NCBI GenBank assembly: GCA_907164885.2
Contig: OU015496.1
Span: forward strand, 178,276 to 242,275
Direction of reading: 5' to 3'
DNA from: Dolomedes plantarius
Lineage: Eukaryota > Arthropoda > Arachnida > Araneae > Dolomedidae
Length of the DNA: 64,000 nt
A program made the position numbers and the translations under genes. Position 1 is the first letter of the stretch, and each line of letters begins with the position of its first letter. Shown here in pieces: positions 36,110 to 48,946 of this stretch. The notes under the pieces are model-generated. The model did no database searches. It was not told the DNA's origin and saw nothing but the letters and a program-made list of their open reading frames with translations.

Positions 36110-36793
36110 CTAGCTGAAAACCCGCGCTTCGCTACGGAGTACACTCAAATTAAATACAACGGTCAACGTATGCAATTTATGCCAAAAAATAAATATATAT
36201 ATTTATAATAAATGCGATGATCAATGTATACAATTGATGTAAAATATCTATCTATCTATATATATATATTTATAAAGTAATCGTAAGGGATATGCATTTT
36301 TTGGATAATATCCAATCGTCTGCTGCATTACAAAGAGAAAAAATATTTTTTTGTCTATTTAGTTGTTACGCACGTGACGATAAATTTATTGAAAGTACCA
36401 TAAAAAGAAATCGCGTGATCAGCATTTAATAAATTAAATTCTAAAAATTAATCTTTAAAAATTCCCCAAAAATCAGGAAATGGAGGTAAGAATTCGAAAA
36501 AAATTTCATTTTGAAGGAATTTTTGTGATCTTTCTCGTGATATAAATTTTATAACCCTCAATGTATTATTTTAAATGCAAACGTAAAAAAAGTTTAAAAA
36601 ACAGCTTAAAAATTTAATTTAAAAAAATCTAAGAGGAATTTTTGAAAAATCTTTCTTAGTGCACCCCTACACTATTAGAAGAATGGTCATGCAAAATTTC
36701 AGCCCTTTAGGTCCAGCTGTTTGGTCTGTGCGTTGTATGTCAGTCAGTCAGTGAATGAATGAGTCAGTTATGGAACTGTTTTATATATATAGA
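36110..36793 (-). mobile_element. Helitron A, array unit 4
   Basis: Opens with CTAG at 36110 and ends at 36793, where the CTAG of a different Helitron family starts at 36794. 684 bp. Confidence 0.85.
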
Positions 36794-37928
36794 CTAGCTG
36801 AAGTACCCGACGATGCCCGGGATTTTAAGAATGTTTGTTGTTAACCAAAATCAATTTAAAAATTAACACAGTATAAATAACATAAAAAATATATGTGAAA
36901 TGTTATACACGTCTCAGAATTTCAGCCTTTCATCATTTTAATACTAAAATCTGAAAAGTAAAAATGTCAAATTCTCTAATGTTTGTTAACCAAAATTAAT
37001 TTAAAACTAAGCACAGTATAAATAACATGGAAAAAAAACCTTGTGAAATCTATAAATATATAAATTTATAATAAACTCCTCAGAATTCAGCTAGAATTAG
37101 CCTTTCATCATTGGGGTAAAAAAAAGCTGCAATTACAGGTTCAGCAGAAATTTCCAATAGAACAATGATATGACTGCAGTGTTGCCTCTTAAAAAAATGA
37201 AGTGTTTGATTGAGGGCTGCAAACCATTCAACTCCTCTCCACATTTAACTCCTATAAACATCTTCTACATATTAAATTCCTTTTCTCTCCATAATAAACT
37301 CCTCAGAATTGTGGTATATTCAGCCTTTCATCATAGTACCACTAAAATCTGAAACATCCTCTCCAGAAATATAAATTTATTAATTTCAATAATTAAACAC
37401 ACACAAATATATAAATTACGCAAAAGTTTTTTAACCAACATTTGAATAATTCGTAAATGAAAAAGCATATGAAAATAAAGATAAGAACTTCCGGAATCGA
37501 AATTAATTACCCTTAATTTTTAATTAATAAAAAACCAACATAATATGAATAAAAACGATAGTTGCTTAAAACCATATGAAAATAAAGCTATTATAAAGAT
37601 GATAATAATAAAAAAAGCATAAGAAAATAATGCTCGCGCATGAAGTTAACGTTACGATATAAAGATAGTAATAATAATATAAACCACGTGCATAAAATAT
37701 TTAGCTTTTCAAGCGAAATAAATTGATTTTTAGAAAAAACTACTTTTAATCGAGAAATTAAAATACATTGCACAAAATTTTAATTTTACCAACTTTCCAC
37801 CCTACAATTTACACCCTACTTCTTTTAAATAGGATGTAAATATAAAGTTTTAACAGCCAATTGAATGCCAGTTAAAAATAATGTGTGCGCATGAAGTTAA
37901 CGTTACGATATAGAGATAGTAATAAAAA

Positions 37929-38397
37929 TCTATATATATAAAACAGTTCCGTAACTGACTCATTCATTCATTCATTCAGTCACTGACTGACTGACATACA
38001 ACGCACAGACCAAACCGCTGGACCTAAAGGGCTGAAATTTTGCATGGCGATTCTTCTAATAGTGTAGGGGTGCACTAAGAAAGATTTTTGAAAAATTCTT
38101 CTTAGATTTTTTTAATTAAATTTTTAATCTGTTTTTGTAACTTTTTTCAAGTTTGCATTTAAAATAATAATTTGAGGGTTGTAAAATTTATATCACGAAA
38201 AAGATCATAAAAATTCCTTTAAAATGAAATTCTTTTCGCATCTTTACCTCCATTTTCTAATTTTTGGTGAATTTTTAAAGATTAATTTTTACAATTTAAT
38301 TTATTAAACACTGATCATGTGATTTCTTTATCTGGTACTTTAAATAAATTTATCGTCACATAACAACGAAATAGACACAAAAAAAATTAAAATAGTG
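37929..38397 (+). mobile_element. Helitron A, 3'-truncated, nested in family D
   Basis: Starts TCTATATATATAAAACAGTT after an A and follows family A to about 38397, where unrelated sequence begins. The CTAG end is missing. Opposite orientation to the surrounding array. Confidence 0.75.
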
Positions 38398-39227
38398 GCG
38401 CCATCTACTGTACGCTTGTGAATCGAGAGTTGTTGGTTATTTATTAATTAAAAATATTGGAAAGTTCTTGTGGATCTGTAAATATACATGTGGTAACAGT
38501 TTTAAAATTTATAAATTATCAACCTACACAGGTGATAATTTATCCGGCGTTGCCCGGGATTTTAAGAATGTTTGTTAACCAAAATCAATTTAAAAACTAA
38601 ACACAGTATAAATATCATAGAATAAAAAGCATGTGAAATGTTATACACATGAATAAAAAGAAAACCCAACATAAAAAACCATAAATTTACAATAATTTCT
38701 TCAGAATTCAGCTAGATTTAGCGTTTCATCATTGGAGCAAAAAAACCCTGAAAAGTAAAGCATAAAATATATACATTTATAATAAACCACTAAAAGCTGA
38801 AAAGGAAAAATGTCAAATTGTCTTTAGGAAAGTAAAGCTGAAAAGTAAAAATGTCAAATTGTCGAATGTTTGTTAACCAAAATCAATTTAAAAACTAAAT
38901 ACAGTATAAATAACATAGAAAAGATTAGCCTTTATCATTGGAGCAAAAATTCCTGAAAAGTAAAACATAAAATACATAAATTTATAATAAACCTACCAAA
39001 ATCCATTAAAAAAATAAACACAGTATAAATAACATAGAAAAAAAAGTATAGGAAATGTTATACACATTAATAATATGAAAAATAAAATAAAATAAAAATA
39101 ATAATTTTTAAAAATAATAAAATAAAATAAAAATAATTTTAAAAAATAATAAATAAAAATAATAATAATAATAATTTAAAAAATAATAAAATAAAAGCTG
39201 AAAATACAGGTTTAGCAAAATCTATAC

Positions 39228-39290
39228 GATCAGGATTCGAACCCGCTTCGTGTAGTGTAGTAAATGAACGCTCTTACCGAATGCGCCACA
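39228..39290 (-). other. tRNA-derived segment within Helitron D
   Basis: The minus strand has TGGCGCATTCGGTAAGAGCG (A-box and D-arm like) and GGGTTCGAATCC (B-box). The intervening arm and acceptor ends do not fold as a normal tRNA, so it is probably a captured tRNA or SINE head, not a functional gene. Confidence 0.5.
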
Positions 39291-40250
39291 ATAACATGCT
39301 GTTGTATTGTGTAAATAGGAGAATATTTGTACTAAAATTACTGGAAAGTTGCTATGGGTTGGTGAATATACATGTATTTATGGAGTAAGAGGAGTTTTAA
39401 GTTAGAAATAAGTTAGCAGGATAGAAGCTTAGTCTTTAACTCTTCAATAGACACAAAGACATAAGCGAGGGGGGTTGCAGTAGCGATTAAAAATGATCTT
39501 GTGACACTTAGCGTGGTTGATTCGAATTTTCCATCGCGTGTGATAGTGTCAATATGCCGTTGGATCCAATTTATTTTAGAGTATAAAATCTGACTTGAAA
39601 GATTATTATTTTCATTTATTATTCTGGCTTAATATGTAACTTGAAACTTTTTGATTTTATTTATTTTTATCTTTTCGCTCGCTGTTCGCTTCAGCTAACC
39701 CTAACGTGGACGCTATATTCAGAGGGGTGATTCCACAAAGTGTAACATCTTACATTTAGTTTCAAAATTTTTGGTGTTTATTAATTAAAAATCAACGGTA
39801 ATTAATTTCGATTTTTGAAGTTCTTTAGACCCTCGGCTGTTTTTAAAGACGCCTGTATGTAAAATTTCACGATCGTTGCTCCTAAACTGTGGATTTCTAT
39901 ACAATTACAGAGATACAAACATTCATTTTTATATATTAGATAAGCAAATATTTAGACTATTTTTTGTAAAACTGCTGAATTTGAGATTATGAGAAAAAAA
40001 ATCTATGCGTGCACTTCTTCCAGCGTCGTGCTACTGTAGAAGACGAACGACGCTTGAAGTATACGCCCGAGACCGTATGTCTGTCTGCGGCTTTCGTCAC
40101 CAATTTACAAATTATCTCTGGACGTTGGAAGTTAAGCTGGATGATCTATAAATGCGTTCTATAGAAAAGATGGTATCTAACACAATAAACTGTAGAGTTG
40201 TAGTCAAGCAATTAACTGTCATAAAGGCTCGAAGAACGATATCGTTATTA

Positions 40251-41552
40251 CAGAAGGTCGTTCGCACTTTTTGGAAACGATTTTGTACCTTGTTTTTGGC
40301 GTTTGCATTTTGAGATAAATGTTTGGCAACTTCAGAATAATCGTATGCTATTATTTTGCTTTGATTGGAATGTAAAATAAAAGATTTATTTTGAAAATGG
40401 CGGCTAAAATTAATAGATGGCTCGAAGGTTACGTGACAGCACTTTCCGGGGAGAAATATTCGCATCAACCAATTACAAAGCGGTGTAAAAATTTCGGTTA
40501 TGGCATTTCAAAAATAGGTATTTATAATATATTAAATTTGAAAGGGAAAAGTCTAACTGGAAGTAAAAATGAAAACATGACCTCTAAACCTCATCCTAAG
40601 ACTGTTCGAACGCAGGTAAATATCGAGAAAGTGAAGTCTCTGATCCTAAAAGAAAATGCGCCGACTCAAAGATCCATTGCATCGAAACTAGGAATGTCTT
40701 TTGACACAGTAAGTAAAATCATTCATAAAGATTTGAAGTTAAAAAAGATGTTTAAACCTAAAGTTCATCTGCCTTTGCCAAAGCATATTGCTGAAAGAAA
40801 AACAAATTGTAGAAAATTATATGAAAAACACCTAGCTGCTTAAAAATGAAAATTTGAGGTAACACTCCATGGGTCATGGGTTTATTTAAGTAACTAGTAA
40901 AAAAAGATCAATTTTCTATTGCTCAACCCTCGGGAATGACCGTACGAAATGGCTACGTCAGTGTACAGAAAAGTTCTCAAAGGAGTTCATGATAGTAGCA
41001 GGATTTTGTTACAACGGCAAATTAAAGATTAAAAAAGAGTCTCAAGTAAAGGCAAAATTAATTCCCTCTACTATCAGCAGAATAATTTAGAACCAATTTT
41101 TGAAGAAGAAATTCCAGCCTTATATGGAAAGGACGTTGATAAAGTTAAGCTTCTTATGGACAAAGCCTCTAGTCACACGTCTAAATCAACTGCCGCTTAT
41201 TTAGCAAAGAAAGAATCAGAAACAGGAATAAAATGTATCCCATTTAATGAAATACCTGTAACATTACCTGACCCTTCTCCAATGGACTTTTGCGATTTCG
41301 GTTTTTTAATACGAGCCTTAGGAAAACGGCATCTAATAACATTGAACGGACTTTGGAAAATGGTCCAAGAGGAATGGGGTAAAACTGACAGGACAGTACT
41401 AAGCAAAAATTTACTTTCATGGTAAATTCGAGCTAGAGCTATTGTCAAGTACCATGGCTATCATATAGAATGAAATCACCGCATAAAATGCTGCATTTAT
41501 ACATAGAACTTAACTATCAAAATCGTTTCCATAAAGTGCGAACAACCTTCTG
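40251..41552 (+). mobile_element. DD41D-type Tc1/mariner-superfamily element, copy a
   Basis: A 1302-bp element with ends CAGAAGGTCGTTCGCAC and the inverse GTGCGAACAACCTTCTG, TIRs of about 33 bp reaching GGAAACGATTTT, flanked by TA (40249-40250, 41553-41554). It carries one degenerate transposase. Confidence 0.85.
40397..41473 (+). pseudogene. DD41D transposase, copy a, first catalytic Asp lost
   Basis: The N-terminal 147 codons (MAAKINRWLEGYV, RSIASKLGMSFDTVSKII as helix-turn-helix) are intact to a stop at about 40841. The first catalytic motif is degraded to LHGSWVYL where the related copy has IDESWVYL. After stops and frameshifts an open segment resumes at 41156 with MDKASSHTSKS (second Asp) and PSPMDFCDFG (third Asp). 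There are 41 residues between those aspartates, unlike the 34 of mariner or Tc1. DD41D spacing has been described for the rosa group. The end reads GYHIE and stop. An open frame on the opposite strand (40112-40468) is a shadow. Confidence 0.8.
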
Positions 41553-41648
41553 TATATTTATTACATAATAAATTACTTATCCTGAGTTTATTTTTAAATT
41601 CTTATTTTCAAAAAAATGTATTGACCTTTTTTTTTAAATAAATAAACC

Positions 41649-42624
41649 TTTGGTACAGATGTGTTTCACGCACCTCACTGCCAAGTTGGAGATTTTTTAA
41701 AATTTGGCGATTTTTTTAATTTTGGCGATTTCGTGAAGTTTGGCAATATATGTGCTGTAATATATGTTTAATGAAGAAATATATATTTAACCAAGGTGTT
41801 TTTATGTTTATTTAAATTAGTTATTATTAGTTGGACTGACTAGTTGTATTATACTGACTTTTTTAGCGGGGGGGGGGGGGGGTTAAGGTTTTAGTTTATG
41901 CAGCCGTATTTAGATATATATTTTTAATACAGCCGTTTTTAGATATTTTTGCGTATGTTTTAAAGTAGCGGTTGAGCATTTCTGTTTAGGGTTTGAATTT
42001 TAATACAGCCGTTTTTAGATATATTTGCGTATGTTTTAAATAAGTGGTTGAGCATTTCTGTTTAGGTTTTGAATTTTAATACAGCCGTTTTTAGATATAT
42101 TCGTGTATGTTTTAAAGTAGCTGTTGTGGTTTTGTGACATGTTTTTGAAAGTTTATTATTGGTACAGATGTGTTTCACGCACCTTTTTCAATTTGGCGAT
42201 TTTTTTTTATGTTTGGCGATTTTTTTTTATTTTTAGCAATTTTTTTTTTTTTTTGGTCTGGCAGCCATCCAATTTGGCGTGATGTTTGTTTTTTGTTGCA
42301 ACCCTGAATAGGTGTTGTGGTATTGTGTAGTGTTTTTCGAAGTTTAATATACCGGTGTTCGATATTTTTGTTAGCGTTTCATAGTAGCGGTTTAGGATTT
42401 CTGTAATGTTTTTGGAAGTTTAATGTCTTCGTTTTTTGATATATCTGCGTATGTTTTAAATAGATGTTGCGGATATGTGTATTATTTTAAGTGTATTTTA
42501 AGTGTAAAATGTCCGCGTAGGCCTGTTTTGGCGACAAGTTGGCGACAAAATTTTTTTGACGAGTATTTGGCGTCAAAAAAAAAATTGTCGCCAAGAGAGG
42601 TGCGTGTAATACATCTGTTCCAAA
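41649..42624. mobile_element. Candidate MITE with inverted ends and internal tandem repeats
   Basis: The left TTGGTACAGATGTGTTTCAC and the inverse right end TTGGAACAGATGTATTACAC match well, both followed by GCACCT. The left motif recurs internally at 42161. Around 41928-42130 a roughly 77-bp unit (AATACAGCCGTTTTTAGATA start) is repeated three times. A run of 15 or so G occurs near 41868. Confidence 0.5.
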
Positions 42625-43044
42625 CCTTTGATTTTTATTCAACATATGTTTTTCCCTAAATGTCTGTTATTCTAATGAGAAGATTATTTCTAATAGTGAC
42701 TATTTTCTAATAGTAACTTATTTCTTTAGAGTCTCTCCAAAAGTTTTAAATAGAAGTCGTTTTTAAAATTTGCCTCAGGGGCATTATTTGTTAGACATTA
42801 TGGTCAAACAGGTTTTAAGAAAGGTGAATTGGGGGGGGGGAGGTTAGGAAGGTGAGGTACAATTGGAACAGTGGACTAGAGTCAATTATTTTTTATATTA
42901 CCGTCTTCTGTATGCAAAATAGCAGGGATGTCACATTTGTGTACACGCAATCACCAAACTATGTTTTGTGAAACTCCTTGTTCAGCAAAAGCGAAAATAG
43001 CTTTCGGATTTCTATTAGTTTTAAGTACTGCTATAGTTCTTCCA
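42625..43044. other. Unassigned stretch with a G-run
   Basis: A poly-G run near 42831-42841. No gene recognised. Confidence 0.4.
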
Positions 43045-44021
<977 letters not shown>

Positions 44022-44460
44022 AATATGACGATGGTGAGATAACTTTCGGACTCCGAAGTATTATTTTAATATAATTTCATTTTCCCCTCTAAATACTTTG
44101 CTTCGCAAAATTTCAAACTACTGACAAAGTCTACACCATGATAATAATAAAAAAAGACTTTCCTAAAGAGTCATATTTTATTTTATTCTAGTCGTTAATT
44201 TGCTGTTTCTAAGCCTCTGGCATCCAAATGCAAATTCAGATGAAATCCATTAGGTTGTTGACTCGGCCAAAATCAAGGACCAGAAGAGAGTATGTTGTTA
44301 GATCTTCTCTGGTAAGGCTCCAAATTATGCTCCCGGACACCACACCTTGTGCAGATGAAAAAGACGTTTCTTCCCCCGTCAAAAGAAAGGCTTCTCAGGT
44401 GTTCACTAGCAAGCCCAGACAGTGTAGTTTAGGAGCTTCTATCGCAATTTAGAATAATTA
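44022..44460. other. Unassigned stretch
   Basis: A 74-codon frame at 44228 has no recognisable motif. Confidence 0.35.
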
Positions 44461-45556
44461 CAAAATTAAAAGACCTTTATATATACCATGTTTTTTAATT
44501 TTCTGTTGAATCATATAAACTTGACAATTCTATGTATTCACTAGCTGAAAACCCGCGCTTCGCTACGGAGTACATTCAAATTAAATACAACGGTCAATGT
44601 ATGCAATTAATGCCAAAATAAATAAATATATATATATTTATAATAAATACGACGATCAATATATACAATTGATGTAGAAAAAAATATATATATTTATAAA
44701 AAAATCGTAAGGGATATTTTTATAGACAAAATAATGTCCAATCGTCTGCCGCATTAGCAAGAAAAAAATATTTTTTTGTTATTTAGTTGTTACGCACGTG
44801 ACGATAAATTTATTTAAAGTGCCATAAAAGAAATCACGTGATCGGCATTTAATAAATTAAATTCTAAAAATTAATCTTTAAAAATTCACCAAAAATCAGG
44901 AAATGGAGGTAAAAATTCGAAAACAATTTCATTTTGAAGGAATTTTTATGATCTTTCTCGTGATATAAATTTTATAACCCTCAATGTAGTATTTTAAATG
45001 CAAACGTAAAAAAAGTTTAAAAAACAGCTTAAAAATTTAATTTAAAAAAATGTAAGAAGAATTTTTGAAAAATCTTTCTTAGTGCACCCCTACACAATTA
45101 GAAGAATCGCCATGCAAAATGTCAGCCCTTTAGGTCCAGCGGTTTGGTCTGTGCGTTGTATGTCAGTCAGTCAGTCAGTCAGTGAATGAATGAGTCAGTT
45201 ACGGAACTGTTTTATATATATAGATAAATACTTTTTTAAATTTTTTTGATGAATTATCCCATCAATTTGAAAGAAAATGAAGTTAATTGGAAGTTAACTT
45301 GCGTTTAACTTTTCTCTCCCGTCCCGATCGATAGATGGCTGCACCAGTCTACAAAACAAAATTATCTGAAAATGAATTCAAATCCGCTTGAAGACGGCTA
45401 AAAGTATTTAAAAAATGCATTGTCATCGTGTTCTGAGCTATTCTAAAAGTTTCAAACGTCTAGCTAGTCGGGAAGTTAATTAAAAATCGATTGAAAGATA
45501 TGAACTGGACAAACAAACAAACAAACAAGAAAGCGAGTTAATAAAAACATGGTAAA
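44461..45556 (-). repeat. Interspersed repeat family C, copy 3, split by a Helitron
   Basis: The segments 44461-44540 and 45225-45556 together form a minus-strand family C copy, with TTTTTATTAACTCGC at its start near 45550. The Helitron A at 44541-45224 interrupts it. The joined flanks agree with intact copies at 60290-60330. Confidence 0.7.
44541..45224 (-). mobile_element. Helitron A, complete copy inside family C
   Basis: CTAG at 44541 preceded by A; TCTATATATATAAAAC at 45224 followed by T. 684 bp. Insertion between A and T of GTATTCATAAATAC is supported by uninterrupted family C copies. Confidence 0.85.
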
Positions 45557-45635
45557 ATGGGGAGTGAGAGGACGACTCCTCTTGTATCAGTGATGGGTAG
45601 GGGGAGTCAGCCAAGGGATATTAAAGAGGTTGTTA

Positions 45636-46881
45636 CAGAGGCTGTTCACACATTTTTTAGGCGATGTATATTGTATTCACAAAACGAAATTACATAAAAT
45701 TCTTGCGATTTAAATGTTCTATTTGACATCCCTTATTCTGAACTATCTTTCGACACCGCAATTTCCAGGATAATAATGCCTTTTGAAGTGTCAGAAGAGG
45801 TATTCTATCCCATTCCTCCTGAACAGCTTTCCAGAGTCCTGTAAGGGTTTTGGGACGACGTTTGGATAATGCAGATTTTAAAAGTCCGAAAGCACAAAAA
45901 TCCATAGGTGATACATCGGGAGATTTAGTAGGGATATCAGTGAAGGGTATGGCCTGGATACCAGTTTTTTGTTCCATTTCTTTTAGGAAATTTACAGTGG
46001 ATTTTGATGTGTGACTGCTAGCTTTGTCCTGATGGAGTCTCACAGATTGATGGCACTGTGGGTAAAGCGATGGTATTTCATTCGGAAAAATTGGCGATAA
46101 ATTATGTTCCTGATAGTATTTGGAGTTAATCTTGACATTTTTTTCCACTCTCTTTATTTTTAACTTGCCATTATAAGAAAAACCAGCAACAATCACGAAT
46201 CCCTTAGAAAAACTTTCTTTCGATTCTTTGAACCATGTACTTAAATTTTTTTCTCCCCTTTTATGATAATAAATGGCTCTTTTTTTGTTGCAATCATTTA
46301 AATACACCCATGATTCATCTATCGTGACAATTGTTTTCCATTTTTCTTTGTATAAGTGTTTCTCATATAGAATTCTGCAGCGTGTCCTGCGTTCAGCGAT
46401 ATGATTTGGAAGAAGACGATGCACATTTCGTTTTTTCGCTTTCTTAAGATTTAAATCAACGTTTATCATTTTGATTACAGTGGACACCGAGCATTTTAAT
46501 GATTTTGCAACTGTCCTTTGACTAGGGGGATTTTCTTTTAACATTAAACAACGTACCTTTGCAATAGTCGAAGATGTCCGTTTTTTTTCCTTTCTTGTTG
46601 CCGATATTACCTATCGACGCTTTAGATATCACAAAACCACGACTCTCACATCGTTTTCGGATGACGGAGTGTGCATATTTCTCTTCGGAATGAGCATAAA
46701 TGTAGCCTTCGAACCATTGCTTTGTTAAATACGCCATTTTGAATAAAATCAAAACTTTCAAGCCGCAGACGATAATTTTGAATTTTAAAAACATAGTAGA
46801 ATTGCAATTATTTCTTTTGCAGCAAACGATTTTTTATTACCGCTTACCAAAATCGTCTAAAAAATGTGCGAACAGCCTCTG
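45636..46881 (-). mobile_element. DD41D-type element, copy b, best preserved
   Basis: A 1246-bp element with ends CAGAGGCTGTTCRCACATTT and the inverse, flanked by TA (45634-45635, 46882-46883). The TIR differs from copies a and c (CAGAGGCTG versus CAGAAGGTCG), marking a separate subfamily. Confidence 0.85.
45690..46737 (-). pseudogene. DD41D transposase, copy b, one frame break from open
   Basis: Start ATG at 46737 (MAYLTKQWFEGYIY), aligned with the start of copy a. The frame breaks near an eight-T run (46581-46588), where this copy is also about 18 codons shorter than copy a. From there 284 codons are open: helix-turn-helix QRTVAKSLKCSVSTVIKMI, first Asp in VTIDESWVYL (residue 76 of the open segment), second in HQDKASSHTS (173), third in SPMDFCAFG (215), so 41 residues separate the last two. 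It ends with a basic tail (LNRKNFM). All three acidic residues remain. Mobility in trans is possible, but self-expression is doubtful unless the break is a sequencing error. Confidence 0.85.
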
Positions 46882-47760
46882 TATATAGGGCCTTTTTGAC
46901 AGTTCACGGTAAGAGAAGTGCTAGAGATTGCCTCCTTAGCCTATTTTTACGCAACTTCTTTGTCATGAATATACACATGGGAAGGAATCCAGCGTGAGAC
47001 TGAGAAATCGTGTTCAGGCCACTTGAGATAAACGTACTCGTTAATTTAAACACAGCAAACGTTAATGCGCTAATAGAATCAAATATTTTAAAAGCACTGA
47101 CATTTTAAAACTATTATCGATTTATTTCATGGTTTATTAAAACTAGTTTCGCGGTTTATTAAAACTAGTTTCAAATACTGCTCATAAAAAATGCACTAGC
47201 GAGGATATTTAATTTTTATAAATATTTTCATATTAAACATCGAGTACCAAATTTGAGACGAGAAAATTAGTTCCCTTGAGATCGACGAATGACATTACCA
47301 TTCTCGTACTAAAACGAACAGCAAATAATATTTTACTTCATTCTATTAAATATTTATTAAATTTAATATTTTGCACTGATTCCAAGCTCCCAAGATATCT
47401 TTTCCCGATCTCCGAAAACCATGTTTTATAATTAGATTTTAAGAATTTGTTAAAATGTGTCGGTGTAGAGAGGGAAATGTGAGAATAATTTCCTTTAATT
47501 TAGATCTTTCAGGTTTTAAGCAAAACAACGAATAACAAGAATTACTTCATAATGAAACTCTTAACTGAACACTTACGGGGTACTTGTGGAGACACAAACA
47601 GTGAAAAAATTTAGTTGTTTGTGGATTATTAAGAAGCTGCTTCTATTTTATTGTCATTACTGAAAACTTTCGTTTTAAATAAGATGGACTAAGTTATATA
47701 AATTAAAAAATAAAACACTCTTACTTTAATAAACGAGGTGTTTTAACAACATATGTAGCA
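46882..47760. other. Unassigned AT-rich stretch
   Basis: A short direct repeat (TTTATTAAAACTAGTTTC, near 47130-47175) is the only structure noticed. Confidence 0.4.
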
Positions 47761-48420
47761 CTAGCTGAAAACCCGCACTTCGCTACGGAGAACGTTCAAA
47801 TTAAATACAACGGTCAATGTATACAATTAATGCAAAAAAATTTAAATATATATATTTATAATAAATACGACGATCAATGTATACAATTGATGTAAAACAT
47901 ACATATATATAAATTTATAAAAAAATCGTAAGGGATATTTATTTTTTTTGGATAATGTCCAATCGTCTGCCGCATTAGCAAGAATTTTTTTTTGTCTATT
48001 TAGTTGTTATGCACGTGACGATAAATTTATTTAAAGTACCAGAAAAGAAATCACCTGATCGGCATTTAATAAATTAAATTCTAAAATTGAATCTTTAAAA
48101 ATTCACCAAAAATCAGAAAATCGAGGTAAAGATTCCAAAAAGATTTCATTTTAAAGGAATTTTTAGGGTATTTCTTGTGATATAAATTTTATAACCCTCA
48201 AATTATTATTTTAAATGCAAACTTAAAAAAGTTACAAAAACAGCTTAAAAATTTAATTTAAAAAAATGTAAGAAGAATTTTTGAAAAATCTTTCTTAGTG
48301 CACCCCTACACTATTAGAAGAATCGCCATGCAAAATGTCAGCCCTTTAGGTCCAGCGGTTTGGTCTGTGCGCTGTATGTGAGTCAGTGAGTCAGTTACGA
48401 AACTGTTTTATACATGGAGA
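47761..48420 (-). mobile_element. Helitron A copy
   Basis: CTAG at 47761 after A; the 5' end, degenerate as TCTCCATGTATAAAAC, lies at 48420 before T. 660 bp, no coding. Confidence 0.8.
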
Positions 48421-48946
48421 TGAGAGAGTTTTAAATTAGCATTAGTTTAAAAAAGCATATTTTAGTAAGATTAAAATAGCTAAAATATCAATAAGCCTAT
48501 TTCCAACTCGTACATTTTAGAGAACGAAATATATTTTTTTTAAATGTTTTAATTTCTAGCTCTAAATACAATATAGTTATTTTTATTATTATTTCAATAT
48601 TAAAATTTCAATCTATATGAGCAGTTTAATTAACAATGTGCAGAATTATATTTATCTCATTCCACTCTTTATGCTCAAACATAAGAAATGTAAATAGATG
48701 ACTTTATTCATGAATTAAAATGCCTTTTAGGCTGTTCAAATTTTGTGTTCAACCGTGATTTATTTTACAGTTTATGTTAATAGATTTATTAAACCGACGC
48801 TGATAATAATTAAAATAAGTCTTAATTTGTAGTTGCAAAATTTTGTGTATTTCACAAACCTCATAAACACACCTTTCTTATTTATCTGTAAAATTTTGGT
48901 TTTAATCACTTGCAGTCACAGTTTTTATTACAGCTTTGCCATAATA
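48421..48946. other. Unassigned stretch
   Basis: No recognised content. Confidence 0.35.

Larger units (their letters stand above)
36794..39940 (-). mobile_element. Helitron family D, array unit 5, with nested copy
   Basis: The minus-strand 3' end reads TCCCGGGCATCGTCGGGTAC then TTCAGCTAG, the classic GC-rich hairpin plus CTAG. The 5' end TCTAATATATAAAAATGAAT lies at 39940 and is preceded by A on that strand. A second hairpin CCCGGGCAACGCCGG at about 38543 and repeated internal motifs (GTTAACCAAAATCAATTTAA) suggest two family D copies or an internal duplication. A family A copy is nested at 37929. No Rep/helicase coding seen. Confidence 0.7.

Noticed and set aside
31775..36793. Regularly spaced repeats resembling an array
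   Set aside because: Not CRISPR: the repeats are whole 660-700 bp Helitrons in a eukaryotic context.
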